From Drechslerella dactyloides (lineage: Eukaryota; Ascomycota; Orbiliomycetes; Orbiliales; Orbiliaceae): a DNA stretch of 64,000 nucleotides. The DNA is taken from positions 1,860,001-1,924,000 of the forward strand of contig JAGTWJ010000007.1 of the NCBI GenBank assembly GCA_020064725.1, read 5' to 3'. The translations under genes were made by a program, and so were the position numbers. The notes beneath the pieces were generated by a model. The model saw nothing but the letters and a program-made list of their open reading frames with translations, was not told the DNA's origin and ran no database searches. Shown here piece by piece: positions 25,001 through 35,886 of this stretch (its first letter is position 1; every line of letters begins with the position of its first letter).

Positions 25001-26990
25001 TAACTAATTTTAATTTTTTTATTTATTTATTAAAAGTAAGCTTAATTTGTTTATTTAATATAAAATTCTTAATCCAATTAGTTAATTATTTTAGAAATCT
25101 TATATCTTTAATAATTTTAATTAATCTTATTTTTAAAATATTATTAAAAGCTCTCTTTACATTTAAAAATAATATAGAGGTTTTAAACTTTTCTAATTTT
25201 ACATTTTCTATATTATATATTAAAAATAATATAGTATTTATAGCTGATTTTTGTTTTCTATTTTTAATTTATTTATAATATAGAATATTTTTTATTTCTA
25301 AGATATATGTTAATTTTATGGTTATTATTTTTTTTAATATTTTTCTTAGATAATTTAAAAGATTTATAATTCTATAAGCTTTTAGGATATTATAATCTAG
25401 TTTATTAGGTTTTAGTAGAATTATCCCAATTATTTATCTAAAGTATATTAGATAGTATCTATAATTTAATAATCTTTTGAATAAATTATTAAATTTTTTT
25501 GGTATTATTTTATATACTTCTTTTAAATATAAAAAATTAATTCCATTTAGGCCTAATGCTTTTTTTAAATTTAATATAAAAATAACTTCTTTAATTTCTT
25601 TATTTATAATTTTTTCTTATTTAATTGTGTTTTTAATTATTTGTTCTTTTATTTCAAATAAATTATTAAATTCTAGGTAATTTAGTGGTTTTAGAAATAA
25701 CACTTTTCAAAATATTTATATTTTCTCATCAAAACTTATTACTAGATTATTTTTAAAATCCAGATTTAATACTCTTTATACTTTAAATAATTTCATATAA
25801 TTTAATATTTTAAAGATCTCTTTATCTTTTATATTTATTAAGAAGTCTATCCATTTTTTAATTTTAACTCTTCTTATTATTCTAAAATAATTATTTTATT
25901 TAAGCTTAAATAAATTCCATCATTCCTAGATTTTATTTTATTTTTATTATTTTTTTGTTTATTATATTTTTATTCTTAACATATTTATTTCATTATTCTA
26001 CCAAACTTTTGATTTTAATATTATAATTAATTTTAACATTAATATTTCCACCACATTAATTATATTTTATTAAAATAAATTTACAACCTACTCCAAATTT
26101 TATTCTAAATTATTATTATTATTATTTAAAATAAATAATAATTTATTCTAATTATTATTTTAATCTAGATTTTTATCTAAATCTAATAATATTTTTTAAA
26201 ACTTCTCCCAATTAATTTTATTCCAATTATATTTATTTATTGATAATAGGTTATTAATTAAATAATTATTATTTTAAGAATATATATTAAATAAGATAAT
26301 CTCATAGTTTGATTCTATATTCAAATTATTATTTATTATCTATTCTCTAATAAATAAATTTATTTAAGTTATTATGAATATTAAATTTAAAATAAATAAG
26401 TTCTTCCCTTTATTAAAATAATAAATTAGAATATTAGGATTATTTATTAAATATAGATTTTTATTTTTAATAATATTTATTAATTCTTTGTATTAGATAC
26501 TTTTTTTGCACTTAGAATTCTATAAATAATAATAGGTATTAAAATCTCCAATTAATAAATATCTTTTATTAATAAATTTGATTATTTTATTAAATAATCT
26601 TTTTATTATATATAATTTGTTGTTTTGGTTTATTTAATATTTTTTATTATAAACATTAATTATTCAGATTTTACTAAATTCTTTTAATTTAATATCAATA
26701 ATTTAGTAATCTTTGTTATTAATTAAATCTATTTAATTATTAATTTTATATAGAAATAAATTAGAATAATATATAATTATTCTTAGTCTTTTCATCATAT
26801 TTAGTATTAATAATATAAAACTATTAATATTTATTGTTATTAATTCTTTCAAGATTCATAGTTCTTATAAAAATAAAATATTTATTTTATTTATTATAGA
26901 ATTTAAAATATCTTGTATTATATTAGATAATATATTACAATTATATTATATATATTTTATTTTATTCTATATTAAAATAATTTAAATATT
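22004..26990 (-). pseudogene. L1 ORF2 remnant (endonuclease-RT-RNase H)
   Basis: Homologous to L4 ORF2. The RT active site at about 24885-24896 reads YINN instead of YIDD, two G-to-A changes on the coding complement. The terminal stop is at 22004-22006. MITE2-2 interrupts the RNase H-side region. Stops are frequent; it is dead. Confidence 0.75.
22577..23648. mobile_element. 1,072-bp foldback MITE (MITE2), copy 2, inside LINE L1
   Basis: Same length and nearly the same sequence as 3362-4433; I see only single-base differences in homopolymer runs (one fewer T near 23030, one more A near 23260). TA at 22575-22576 and 23649-23650. Comparison with L2 shows an intact TA at the empty site. It has the same internal inverted halves and the same GC-rich ends. 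Confidence 0.9.
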
Positions 26991-26999
26991 ATTATTTTG

Positions 27000-28610
27000 G
27001 TTATAGTTTTGGTTTTAATTTTAGTTTTGTTTTTAAATTATATTAAATTTTATTTTTAATATTTTTAATTTTTTATAATTTTATAAATTTGTTGTATACT
27101 CTTTTTTGTAATAAATATATTTTAAAATACTATATAAATATATTTTACCTTTTATATTACATTTATTGTATTTATATTAGTATATTTTATACTCCAAAGA
27201 ACATATTCTACATATATTTATAAATATATATATTATAGTTAAATATTTAAAATCTTAGTAATTTATATATTGGTTTTTTAAATATATAAAATAATATTTC
27301 TTTGTTTTTAAGAATTCTTTATTTAAGAATAATCCTTTATTATACAATATTTATTTTATTATTTCTATTATTTTTATTATTAATACTATAGAAGAACAAA
27401 ATTTATTTATTTGTTTATTTTCTAATATTAACCATCTTAATATTCTTACTAGTTTATAAATATTATTATTTTCTATTTTATTTTTTAAAACAATTAATTA
27501 CTTCTTATTTTAAAATTAATTTATTTAAATTTTATATATTATTACAAATCCCTATTTTATTATTTTTACTAATTTTTAAATATATTAATTTATTTTAATT
27601 AATTCCTTATATATTTTTTTTTTATATTTAAAAATATCTTCATTTTTTATATTTTAGTATATAATTAATATTAAATTATTTTTTTTATTTATTAAGATTT
27701 TTATAATTATTTTATTTTAAAATTCCTTTTATTTTTTAAAAATATTATTTATTTTTATTTAATAAATATTTAAATCTATTATCAATTTATCATTTATCAT
27801 TCATAAATAATTAATCTTTATTATTTAATCAATAAATTTATTATTTTGAATATTTTTTGTATTTTTAATATTTTTAATATTTTTATTTATATATTTACAA
27901 CTTATACATATATTTTTAATATATTTATTCAGTTTTTATTTTCATTTTAAATTTTATTTAATTACTTTTCCAAATTATCTATTTTTTCTTTTTATTTTAC
28001 AACCAAAATAATTAAATCTTAATTTTCCTAAATTAATTCAATTTTAATTTTTTCTATTTATATAAATTCAACTAATTACATACAATATTACTTATTTAAT
28101 TTAAATATAATAACGTATTCCACAAGCGAGCGGACCACACAAGCGAGCGGACCACCCCATATAAACCAACACCCTACCAAAACACTTTTTATTGATAACT
28201 TAATCAATAATTAATTTAAAATTAGAATAAAATTAATCTTGTTTATATAAACTATTACAAATCTAAAAATATTTTTTTAAATTTTTTTTATATTAAATTA
28301 AAGAAATATACAAGGGGGGTGGTCCGGTCGCTTGTCTGGTCCAGTCGCTTATTGTTGACGTTATCTATTAAATTTATTTCATCCAATAACAAGCTAGTAA
28401 GTAAATCTATCAATTAAAATAAATTTATTTAAAGATAGTATTTTTAGTATTTTTAGCATTACCCCTAATTTTTATATATATAAATAATCATAAATTTTTA
28501 ATATATTATTATAATTATAAAATCATAATCATAAATTAAATTACATATTTAATATATTTTATTAAATTTTTTAAGTACTTTCAAATAATCTAATTTTTAT
28601 TGTGTTTCGT
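27000..28610 (-). pseudogene. L1 5' region and ORF1 (gag-like) remnant
   Basis: Aligns to L4 52260-53640. The zinc-finger-like part is near 27100-27240, upstream of ORF2 on the minus strand. Too mutated to define ends. MITE3-1 interrupts it near the 5' end. Confidence 0.5.
28113..28361 (+). mobile_element. 249-bp MITE with unlike ends (MITE3), copy 1, in LINE L1
   Basis: Left end ACGTATTCCACAAGCGAGCG is of family-A type. The right end, read inward, is ACGTCAACAATAAGCGACTG, of B/D type. TA at 28111-28112 and 28362-28363. The body contains the palindrome GTTTATATAAAC and an ATTGAT/ATCAAT hairpin. L4 shows the corresponding empty site with a single TA. No coding capacity. It is almost free of mutation despite a saturated host sequence. 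Confidence 0.9.
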
Positions 28611-28687
28611 CAATTTCGTCAAATGATATGAGAGGCTCTTTTTTTTAAAAAAAATTTTTTATTTGGTGTGTAATTTATTTTGGTGTG

Positions 28688-28702
28688 TTTATCTTATTTC
28701 TT
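28688..28702. repeat. Target-site duplication of LINE L1, right copy
   Basis: Exact repeat of 21608-21622; from here the sequence is again Gyp-1. Confidence 0.85.
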
Positions 28703-29181
28703 TTTATATAATAGAATTTTATAAAATAATTTTTAAAATTATATATATAATATAGTACAAACTAGTATTAACTATATTTAGTAATATATATATAATAAAA
28801 AAATATTATATTAAATATTAAAATTTATATTATTATTATTTATAAAAGTATTAAAATTAAAAAAATTTAGATTTTTAATCTTAAATAAGGAAATTTTAAC
28901 TATTTTTTTAAAATTCTTTTATTTCTTAATTAAAGCTTTCTTTTTTTTAAAAACAATTTTTATCTTTAAAAAAATTATATTTAATTTCTAATAAAAATAA
29001 ATTATTTTTGTTTAAATTATAATTAATTTTTAAAATAATGATAAATATTCTTAAAATAGTTGAGATTAATTTTATTTAATCTTTAATAATTTATTATACT
29101 TTTAATTAAAGATTTTAAAAATATATTTTATTAAAAATTATTAAATAAACTATTAATAATAAAATTCTAAAAAAAAATAAT
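28703..29181 (+). other. Gyp-1 3' region, heavily RIPed homologue of Gyp-2 30590-31090
   Basis: Aligns along its length to the complement of Gyp-2 30590-31090, with changes of C to T and G to A only. For example, ACCAGCACC in Gyp-2 is ACTAGTATT here. It shows how far RIP has gone in Gyp-1. Confidence 0.75.
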
Positions 29182-29183
29182 TA

Positions 29184-29432
29184 ACGTCAACAATAAGCGA
29201 CTGGACCAGACAAGCGACCGGACCACCCCCCTTGTATATTTCTTTAATTTAATATAAAAAAAATTTAAAAAAATATTTTTAGATTTGTAATAGTTTATAT
29301 AAACAAGATGAATTTTATTCTAATTTTAAATTAATTATTGATTAAGTTATCAATAAAAAGTGTTTTGGTAGGGTGTTGGTTTATATGGGGTGGTCCGCTC
29401 GCTTGTGTGGTCCGCTCGCTTGTGGAATACGT
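29184..29432 (-). mobile_element. 249-bp MITE (MITE3), copy 2, in Gyp-1 3' region
   Basis: Same 249 bp as copy 1 in opposite orientation, with one visible substitution (AAGATG for AAGATT near 29310). TA at 29182-29183 and 29433-29434. The orthologous position in Gyp-2 (about 30586-30590) has one uninterrupted TA, a natural empty site. Confidence 0.9.
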
Positions 29433-29477
29433 TACTTACTTAGATTAAAGAATATATAATAGTAATTTTAATAAAAG

Positions 29478-30161
29478 TGTTACACTTCAGCCCAGGACCG
29501 GGTCGAACGCACTTTACTCTGAAGCTCCTGACTCTTAGTCACCACTGTACGGGTTTCTTAATAAAGGAAGATAAATATATATTAGATATAATAGTAATTA
29601 TTATAATAAAGTGTGTAATAATAATAATAAAATAAGCTAATTATTAAGATACTATAATTTAGGTGTTAATTAATGGTTCTTAAAAAAAAAACTATCAATC
29701 CTGAGGTAAAGTATATTGATTATATATATAATATTTTGATATATAAAACAATAAAAATGTGTTGTTGTGTTGTGTGCTTAATGCTTACCTTATTTAGTGC
29801 TTAATTAAGTGTTGAATATCCTAAGTGTTAAGTACTCATATGATTATAAATTATTATAGTAGCTCTTATTTAAAAAAAAATATTATAATAATAATATTTT
29901 TTTATAGTAGTGTTTTTTTATATAGTCCAAGATTCTATATAATTTTGTGGTCTGTGTAATTCTGCTATCTATATAGCTGGGTATATTATGTAGGTTGGTG
30001 GTTTGTATAGAGTAGATTTACATAAATATATATTCTGTATAGGAGTTTATTCTATATAGTATATAGATATGCTATTACTTTGTATATTATATGGGAAGGG
30101 TGTCTGTATGGGAACTAGGTTTGTGTAGGTTATTTGGGTGTTGTGTTGTTATTTTATAATA
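29478..30161 (+). repeat. LTR-like repeat copy b, 684 bp
   Basis: Begins TGTTACACTTCAGCCCAGG and ends ...TTTTATAATA (ATAACA in copy a), giving the TG...CA form of an LTR. It follows the Gyp-1 3' end directly. Its first ~90 bp are less mutated than the rest. The complement of that part contains a tRNA B-box-like GTTCGACCC, but no cloverleaf can be drawn. Copy a (6210-6629 plus 10418-10678) is inverted relative to it; a fragment starts at 42509. Confidence 0.7.
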
Positions 30162-30520
30162 TTATTCTTCTCCCTATAGGAATTAATAGTATACTAATTT
30201 TGGTGAAGGTATAAGTAATATAAAATAAAGCAGTATAGGTTTTCTATATGTGATAAGATTAAGTAATTAAATATGATATAATAGGGTTTTAATATTTAGG
30301 TGGTATTAGGTTTTTTTTCTTTTTATAATATATTCTTATATAATATATTCTTCTAGGTCTTTTCTTTTAGTATATTTGTTGATCATTAAAAAAAATTTTC
30401 TACTAATTGTTGTTTTAAACAAGCATATTATATTAAAAGATATTTAATGATTTCTTTGGTGATATATGAATTTTACGTATTTAGTTTATATATTTATTAA
30501 GTGAACTTAAATATAAACAC
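30162..30520. other. Moderately AT-rich spacer
   Basis: Lies between LTR copy b and the point where Gyp-2 homology to Gyp-1 stops. No open frame or repeat recognised. It is less AT-saturated than most of the window. Confidence 0.4.
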
Positions 30521-33000
30521 AAAGTGTTTTATCTGTGTTTGTTAAGGTCACCATTGTGTGTTTTTTGATCTAAGTGGGTAGTCTTTTTCTTTTGGGGTTC
30601 TATTACTAATGATTTATTTGACAATTTTTAATGGAGTGTATTTTCAAGATCCTTAATCAAAAACATAACAAATTGCTGAAGGCTGAGTAAGATTAATTTT
30701 AGTTGTTCTAAGAGTATTTGTTGTTATTTTAAAAATTGGCCACAGCTCAGACAAGAGTAGCTTGTCTTCATTAGGAATTAAGTGTGGTTTTTTCAAAAAT
30801 AAAAGTTGTCTTCAAAAAAGAAAAAACTTTAATCAAAGAACAAAAAAATTTCGAAAAAACAATCAAAATTTTTTTATCCAAAATCGAAGATCTAGATTTT
30901 TTTGATTTTAATGCTTTTGTAAATAATAATGGTGTAAGTCTTAATGCCTAATATAGTATTCTTCCATTATATGTATATTGCTAAATATAGTTGGTGCTGG
31001 TTTGTACCATATTATACACATAATTCTAAAAATCATTCCATAGAATTCTGTTACATAAAAAAAGATAAATTCTGTGTGTGTACAAATTTTTTGCATCCAA
31101 TGGTGGTTTTGATGTTGAAGGATATGATTCTAAAATAGGGTAAATTCATTCAATGTAATTATGCCATCATGATTAATCTTTTGTGTTTCTGATGTTCTTT
31201 TTAGATCTTCCTCAGAGTCATCGTGGTGGCGGGTCTTACCCTACTTAACAAGTATTAGATCCATCAAAATATTGCCTAACAAGTTCCAGTAAGATATTGT
31301 TCTTTGGTTACCATAAATTTTCTTTTGGCAGATAATTTTTTTATTTGATCAGAAATTCATTAACTAGTATATCTGGGTTATTTCTGTGGTCTAGGATTTT
31401 TTTGATTTTATACTTATTGTAATCATCTTCTTCAATTTCTAGATTATCCATTTCTTCCCTAAATCCGTCTAGTACAAACTCAAATAAAACAATATAAAAT
31501 ATTTTATAAATTCTTAAGTTTCCAAGAATATAAAATTTGAATAAATATTCATTCAATTTTTTAATTATAATATAAAATCCAAGTTTTTAAAAATCAAGTT
31601 TCTGATTAGTTAGGTCTTTTTGTTTTAATATTTTTTACAAGCAAGTATATTTTATTTCCTTCCTTCAAAAAAGATGCTCTTATTCTTTTTTTATTATAAT
31701 AGTAGAACATAATTTCAGCTACAAAATCCAAATCATTTTTTAGATATTCATAAAATTTATTCATAGCTTCGAAATATTTTTTTAGCACTAAGAATTTCTT
31801 CTTTCATAAACAAAACTAATTACATAATTCACAGGTTCCAGCCTCATAGTACTTCATAAAATATATAATTCATAACTAAATATTTTAATAAATTATAGAT
31901 AAATTCTACCATAAGTAACAGTTTTATCCAATTATTCTATACATAATTCAAGAATAATCTAAAATAGATTTCTACCATCTAAATTACTCATTCCAATATT
32001 TCATCAGTTTAAACTCTTCCTTTTATTACTATATTAAATTTAATACCTAAAATATTCATAATATATCTCCAATATTTACTACTAAAGAAAAGATCTCTAT
32101 CACAAATATATTTTTCTTATAATCCATATTAGCTAAATATTCATCTATTATAAATTATCAAGAATTATTTTACTCCCCAAAAACTATTCCAGGGTTCCAA
32201 AATAATAATCTTAGTAAATCTACAAATAATAATTAAAATTTCATCATAAATTTGATTTATTAAAGAATCTCTTAAATAAAATAGTCCTTATACAAAATCA
32301 TAAATTATAATTTAGAATAATTTACTAAATACCTTATTGGGTTATAAGTATCTGTATGGCACATGTCTCACTAATTTATTTCATAGGTATAAGTCATATG
32401 TTTTAACATATTATTCAATTTATTATCTTATTTTAAACCAAAAATATTACCAGGCAATGAGTTCTTATATTCTTTTGATTCCTAGATATCCATGCATAGG
32501 TATGTCATAATATAATCACAAGATTTCAAATTACAATTTCTTATTCAAGACATAAAAGAGATCCTTAAAAAAGATATATCCATCTTCTAGAATGAAAAAT
32601 ATAATAATTTCTTCAGGGTTCTAAAATATTCTTTTTACCATTACATTTTTTTAATAGTTTTCCTTAAGTTTAGTAGCTATTTTAGATTCAATTTTATAAA
32701 TAATAATATTGAATTCTTTATTAATAATCATAATATTTTTATGTTATTCTAAGATTATTTTTTTATTTATAGAAACATTTTCCATTAAATCAAATCATCA
32801 ACTAATAGTATTAGTTCTAATATTTTCTCTTCTTTTAAAATAAATAATTTTTATATTATACTTATTAAATATTTCCTATTATTAAACTTAGCATCTACTA
32901 AATTCTTTTATTATTAAAAAGTATATAAGATTTTTATAGTCTAAGAATACTTCAAATAGTTCCATAATTTATAAGTAAATTTTTTATTTCTTACAGGCAT
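30521..33000 (-). mobile_element. Ty3/gypsy fragment Gyp-2, lightly mutated
   Basis: Same family as Gyp-1 but on the minus strand, with far more G and C retained. It runs from the RNase H end (about 33000) through integrase and chromodomain into 3' sequence ending near 30521. Its 5' part is cut by LINE L2 at 33001. No LTR follows where Gyp-1 has one: homology ends just after the shared TTAACAAA. Confidence 0.75.
31341..33000 (-). pseudogene. Gyp-2 Pol remnant: RNase H end, integrase, chromodomain
   Basis: In order on the minus strand: an RNase H tail with FEVFLDYKNLIYF (about 32950); a degraded HHCC region ending CDLY...RHVPYRYLQPI (about 32370); and an integrase core with CRFTK (about 32215), CDRDLFFSSKYW (32071-32105) and a TDEILEW block standing for the QTDGQTER motif with the third acidic residue (about 31985). 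The C-terminal segment 31606-31788 reads YYYNKKRIRASFLKEGNKIY and IKTKRPN. The chromodomain (31341-31556) has KYKIKKILDHRNN...NEFLIK. A few stops and frameshifts break it. It is the best sequence here for recognising the family. Confidence 0.85.
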
Positions 33001-33033
33001 ATAATTATTATTATTATGAATCATACTGCATGC

Positions 33034-33045
33034 AACCTTTCGGTT
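33034..33045 (-). other. LINE 3'-terminal GNRA hairpin (L2)
   Basis: Same AACC-GAAA-GGTT hairpin and flanks as in L1 and L3, unmutated. The A/T palindrome follows at about 33132-33162. Confidence 0.6.
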
Positions 33046-33994
33046 ATGGCAGGTGGAAGAAAATTAAATATAAAATGCGTACAAATGAAAATTAATATAT
33101 ATATGTGTGTTTTCTCTGTTTCTTTTGTTATTAATTAATTAATTAGTTAATTAATTAATTTTGGATATTATTTTAAAGACTTCTAATTTTCCTTAGTCTT
33201 TTTCTCTTGTTTTATCCTCTTTTCTTTAAGTGGATATGTTTTGTATTATTTATAATGTTTATTTTTGCTGTTTATTATAATTTGTCTTGCTTAATATTAA
33301 TAATATTAATTGGTGGATTTTTAATTTTTCTTAAGATTATTTTATCTAATTTTATTATTAATATTAATTTTGTAATTGTTTTTTTTTTAAAAAAATATTT
33401 TTGTATTGTTGAGATATTTTTCTATTTGTATTAATCTATTCTTAGTAAATAATAATGTATTAAAATTAAATGGTATTTTTCCTAATTCTTTTTTTATTTT
33501 TCCTCTTTTTTTTTTATAATATTTATATCCTATGATGAGATGTTTTGGTGTTTGTGTTATAATACTATAATTGTAATATTTATTTAGAATATTTGAATTT
33601 GGTATTTTATATAAATAATTGTTGAATATGTTGTGTTTTGTTTTTAATTGTGTTATTGACAAAATAAATTTAATATTATTATTTTGTAATATTTTATTTC
33701 TTTTAAGTTTTAATAAATTATTATAATCTATTTTTTTTTTATATTTTTATTATTGTTTTTGCTATTCTATTAGACTTTTTATTTTATTTTATCTTTTTAA
33801 ATATATAAAAGAGTTGTATAGGTTTTCTTTAAAAATTTTTGTATTTGATTTTGCTAATTTATCTATTTTTTTATTTCTGTATATATTATTGTGTTTGGGG
33901 CACTAATTTATATATATTTTTATTTTGTTGGTATTTAGTTTTTTATTAATATTCTATATTTCTTTAATAATGTTTTGATTTGGTTTAAAATATA

Positions 33995-35886
33995 ACGTAT
34001 TCCACAAGCGAGCGGACCACACAAGCGAGCGGACCACCTCAATACCCCACCCCAGCAAAAATACTGGCTTCATGGTTATACTACTATTACACTGGGCTAT
34101 ATATATGCTAGTTCACTTGGTTATATACTTAAAATACCTACTAATATATTTAAATATTATGCCTAGACTCACTATAATTACTATAGTGAATTATCTTTCT
34201 AGAGGTAGCCTCTAGCTAGGAGTTACTTTAATAGTTTAAATATCTTATTTGCTTACTTTGTTTATTTATAGTATTATTATTTAGGATTTCATTAGTCTAA
34301 TGTATAGTAAACATACCTCCATACTATATGTGTTATTTTTTTACCTGCTGACACTTACTTAATATCTTATTAGTAGAGTGTAGTATTATGTTTTCTACTT
34401 ATATAAATACTAGCTGGTGTATTATTATCTATACTCCTTTAATAAATTGGTTTATAGTAGTTAGTAATAATATTAAAGAATTATCTTAATATTAGGTAAT
34501 TTAGTTTTTGATAAGTTCTAATTATAGGCCAGCTTTTAAAGGATTTATTAGGATTTTTATTATCCAGGTGGTTACTGTATTTGCGGTATTAGGATGTGAA
34601 TTTATTAGAATAAATATTAATAGCTGTATATTTAGTTTTAAGAGGACTCTATTAGGATTATAAAGTACAATACTAGCTCTAATAAAACTGCTATATATAT
34701 TCTTAGATATTATTACAGTAGTAAATACTTTATGGAATCTAGAGAGGAACTCTAACTTGCTGATATAGTTGATATATATATATATTAAATCTTTTATCTA
34801 GTAACTATATACCTGTTTTAATAATTTAAAATATTTAATATTTAATAGCTGAAGAAGATGTGAAGAATGTGGTAGCATATAGACTATAATAATCTTGTAC
34901 TCTTAATAGTAAAGTTTGAAAAATACTAAGTAGTAATTATTATAGTTATTTAGGATTAATAGCTAGTAGTCTAAAATATAATATTATGTTATAAAGTGGT
35001 TAAAATGTTTTAACTATTTTATAGTGACTTTATTTGTTGTTTAGCTATTATTAAAGAATATAATAACCTAGTTATTTAGTAAATTAGTCTTTATATACTA
35101 GTTAGCTAGATGGTGTTGGTTAGTTAAGATAATAAATGGTGGTATTATCTAATTTTTTGTATTTATTTTCTAAATAATTGTTGCTTATTTGTGATTCTTA
35201 GATTATACCAGTTTAACTTTATCATATATTTTAACTTCTATAATAATTGTAGTTATAGAGATTATACCTATTATAAAGCCTATTTTATTAAAATTATAAA
35301 TATTATTGTTTATAATACTATACTTTGCTTTTGTTGCTTGTAAAAACTAAAACTATTTTTGAATAAGGTCTAGGTTTTTATATTTAGCTCATTAGTAGTT
35401 ATACTTTCTGGACAGATGTGTCTGGAGCTTTAAGTAGCATTTTACAAAGTTTATTATCTAATTCTTATTGATATATTATGTATTATTGTTAGCATATATT
35501 AACAGTAGCTGGTTGGTCATATCTTCCACACTATTTAACCTAAGATAAAAAAATTATATAGATAGTTTAAATATATACTGAACAATAATATCCTCTTCTA
35601 ATTTTATAAGGTTTTATAATTTAAAAATACTGTTTGTTTTTAAAATATAGCTATTATACTAGTATAATAGAGTAATATAAGGGATATTATAAAACTTAAC
35701 AATAACTCAAATACTTAATTTTTAATCTTTTTCTAAAGCTTTAATAGTTAGAATAATTTGGGATTTAGTTGTAGTAGCAGCCATAATAGTGGTTATAAAG
35801 ATAATATGATATAGAAAAGGAATAGTTGTACCGGTGTTGAGAGGTGGTCCACTCGCTTGTGTGGTCCGCTTGTTTGTGGAATACGT
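33995..35886 (-). mobile_element. Fot1/pogo-like DNA transposon, family A (A3), in LINE L2
   Basis: 1,892 bp, TA at 33993-33994 and 35887-35888. L3 shows the uninterrupted site at about 43604. The right end has decayed TIR repeats (CCACTCGC, CCGCTTGTTTG), the left end is intact. Confidence 0.9.
34129..35784 (-). pseudogene. A3 transposase remnant
   Basis: Family-A transposase placed by alignment to A7. The plus strand is strongly G/T-biased over about 34840-35180, so the coding strand has lost mainly G. No open segment over 60 codons. Confidence 0.7.

Larger units (their letters stand above)
21623..28687 (-). mobile_element. Complete Tad/I-like LINE (L1), minus strand
   Basis: Bounded by a 15-bp target duplication inside Gyp-1. 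Subtracting MITE2-2 and MITE3-1 leaves about 5.74 kb, a full-length non-LTR element. The 3' end (at 21623) is an (ATA)n tail preceded by a conserved hairpin. The 5' end carries the GAGCCTCTCATATCATTTGACG-type leader (complement at 28620-28645) shared with L4. Plus-strand bases kept are C and A (G-to-A loss), the opposite of L2. Confidence 0.85.
10679..29477 (+). mobile_element. Ty3/gypsy retrotransposon body Gyp-1 (chromovirus type), riddled with insertions
   Basis: Gag, protease/RT/RNase H, integrase and a chromodomain can be read in that order on the plus strand between 10850 and 21200. Gypsy 3' sequence continues to 29477 and aligns to Gyp-2. Insertions: A2 (16138-18029), C1 (18594-20488), LINE L1 (21623-28687, with MITEs inside) and MITE3-2 (29184-29432). 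Catalytic residues are lost by transitions. It abuts LTR-like copies at both ends, but these are in opposite orientations. Confidence 0.8.

Noticed and set aside
29478..29575. tRNA gene or tRNA-derived SINE, because of a GTTCGACCC B-box-like match on the minus strand
   Set aside because: No acceptor stem and no acceptable A box or anticodon arm. The segment is the start of a 684-bp repeat with TG...CA ends present in three places next to gypsy sequence, so an LTR fits better.
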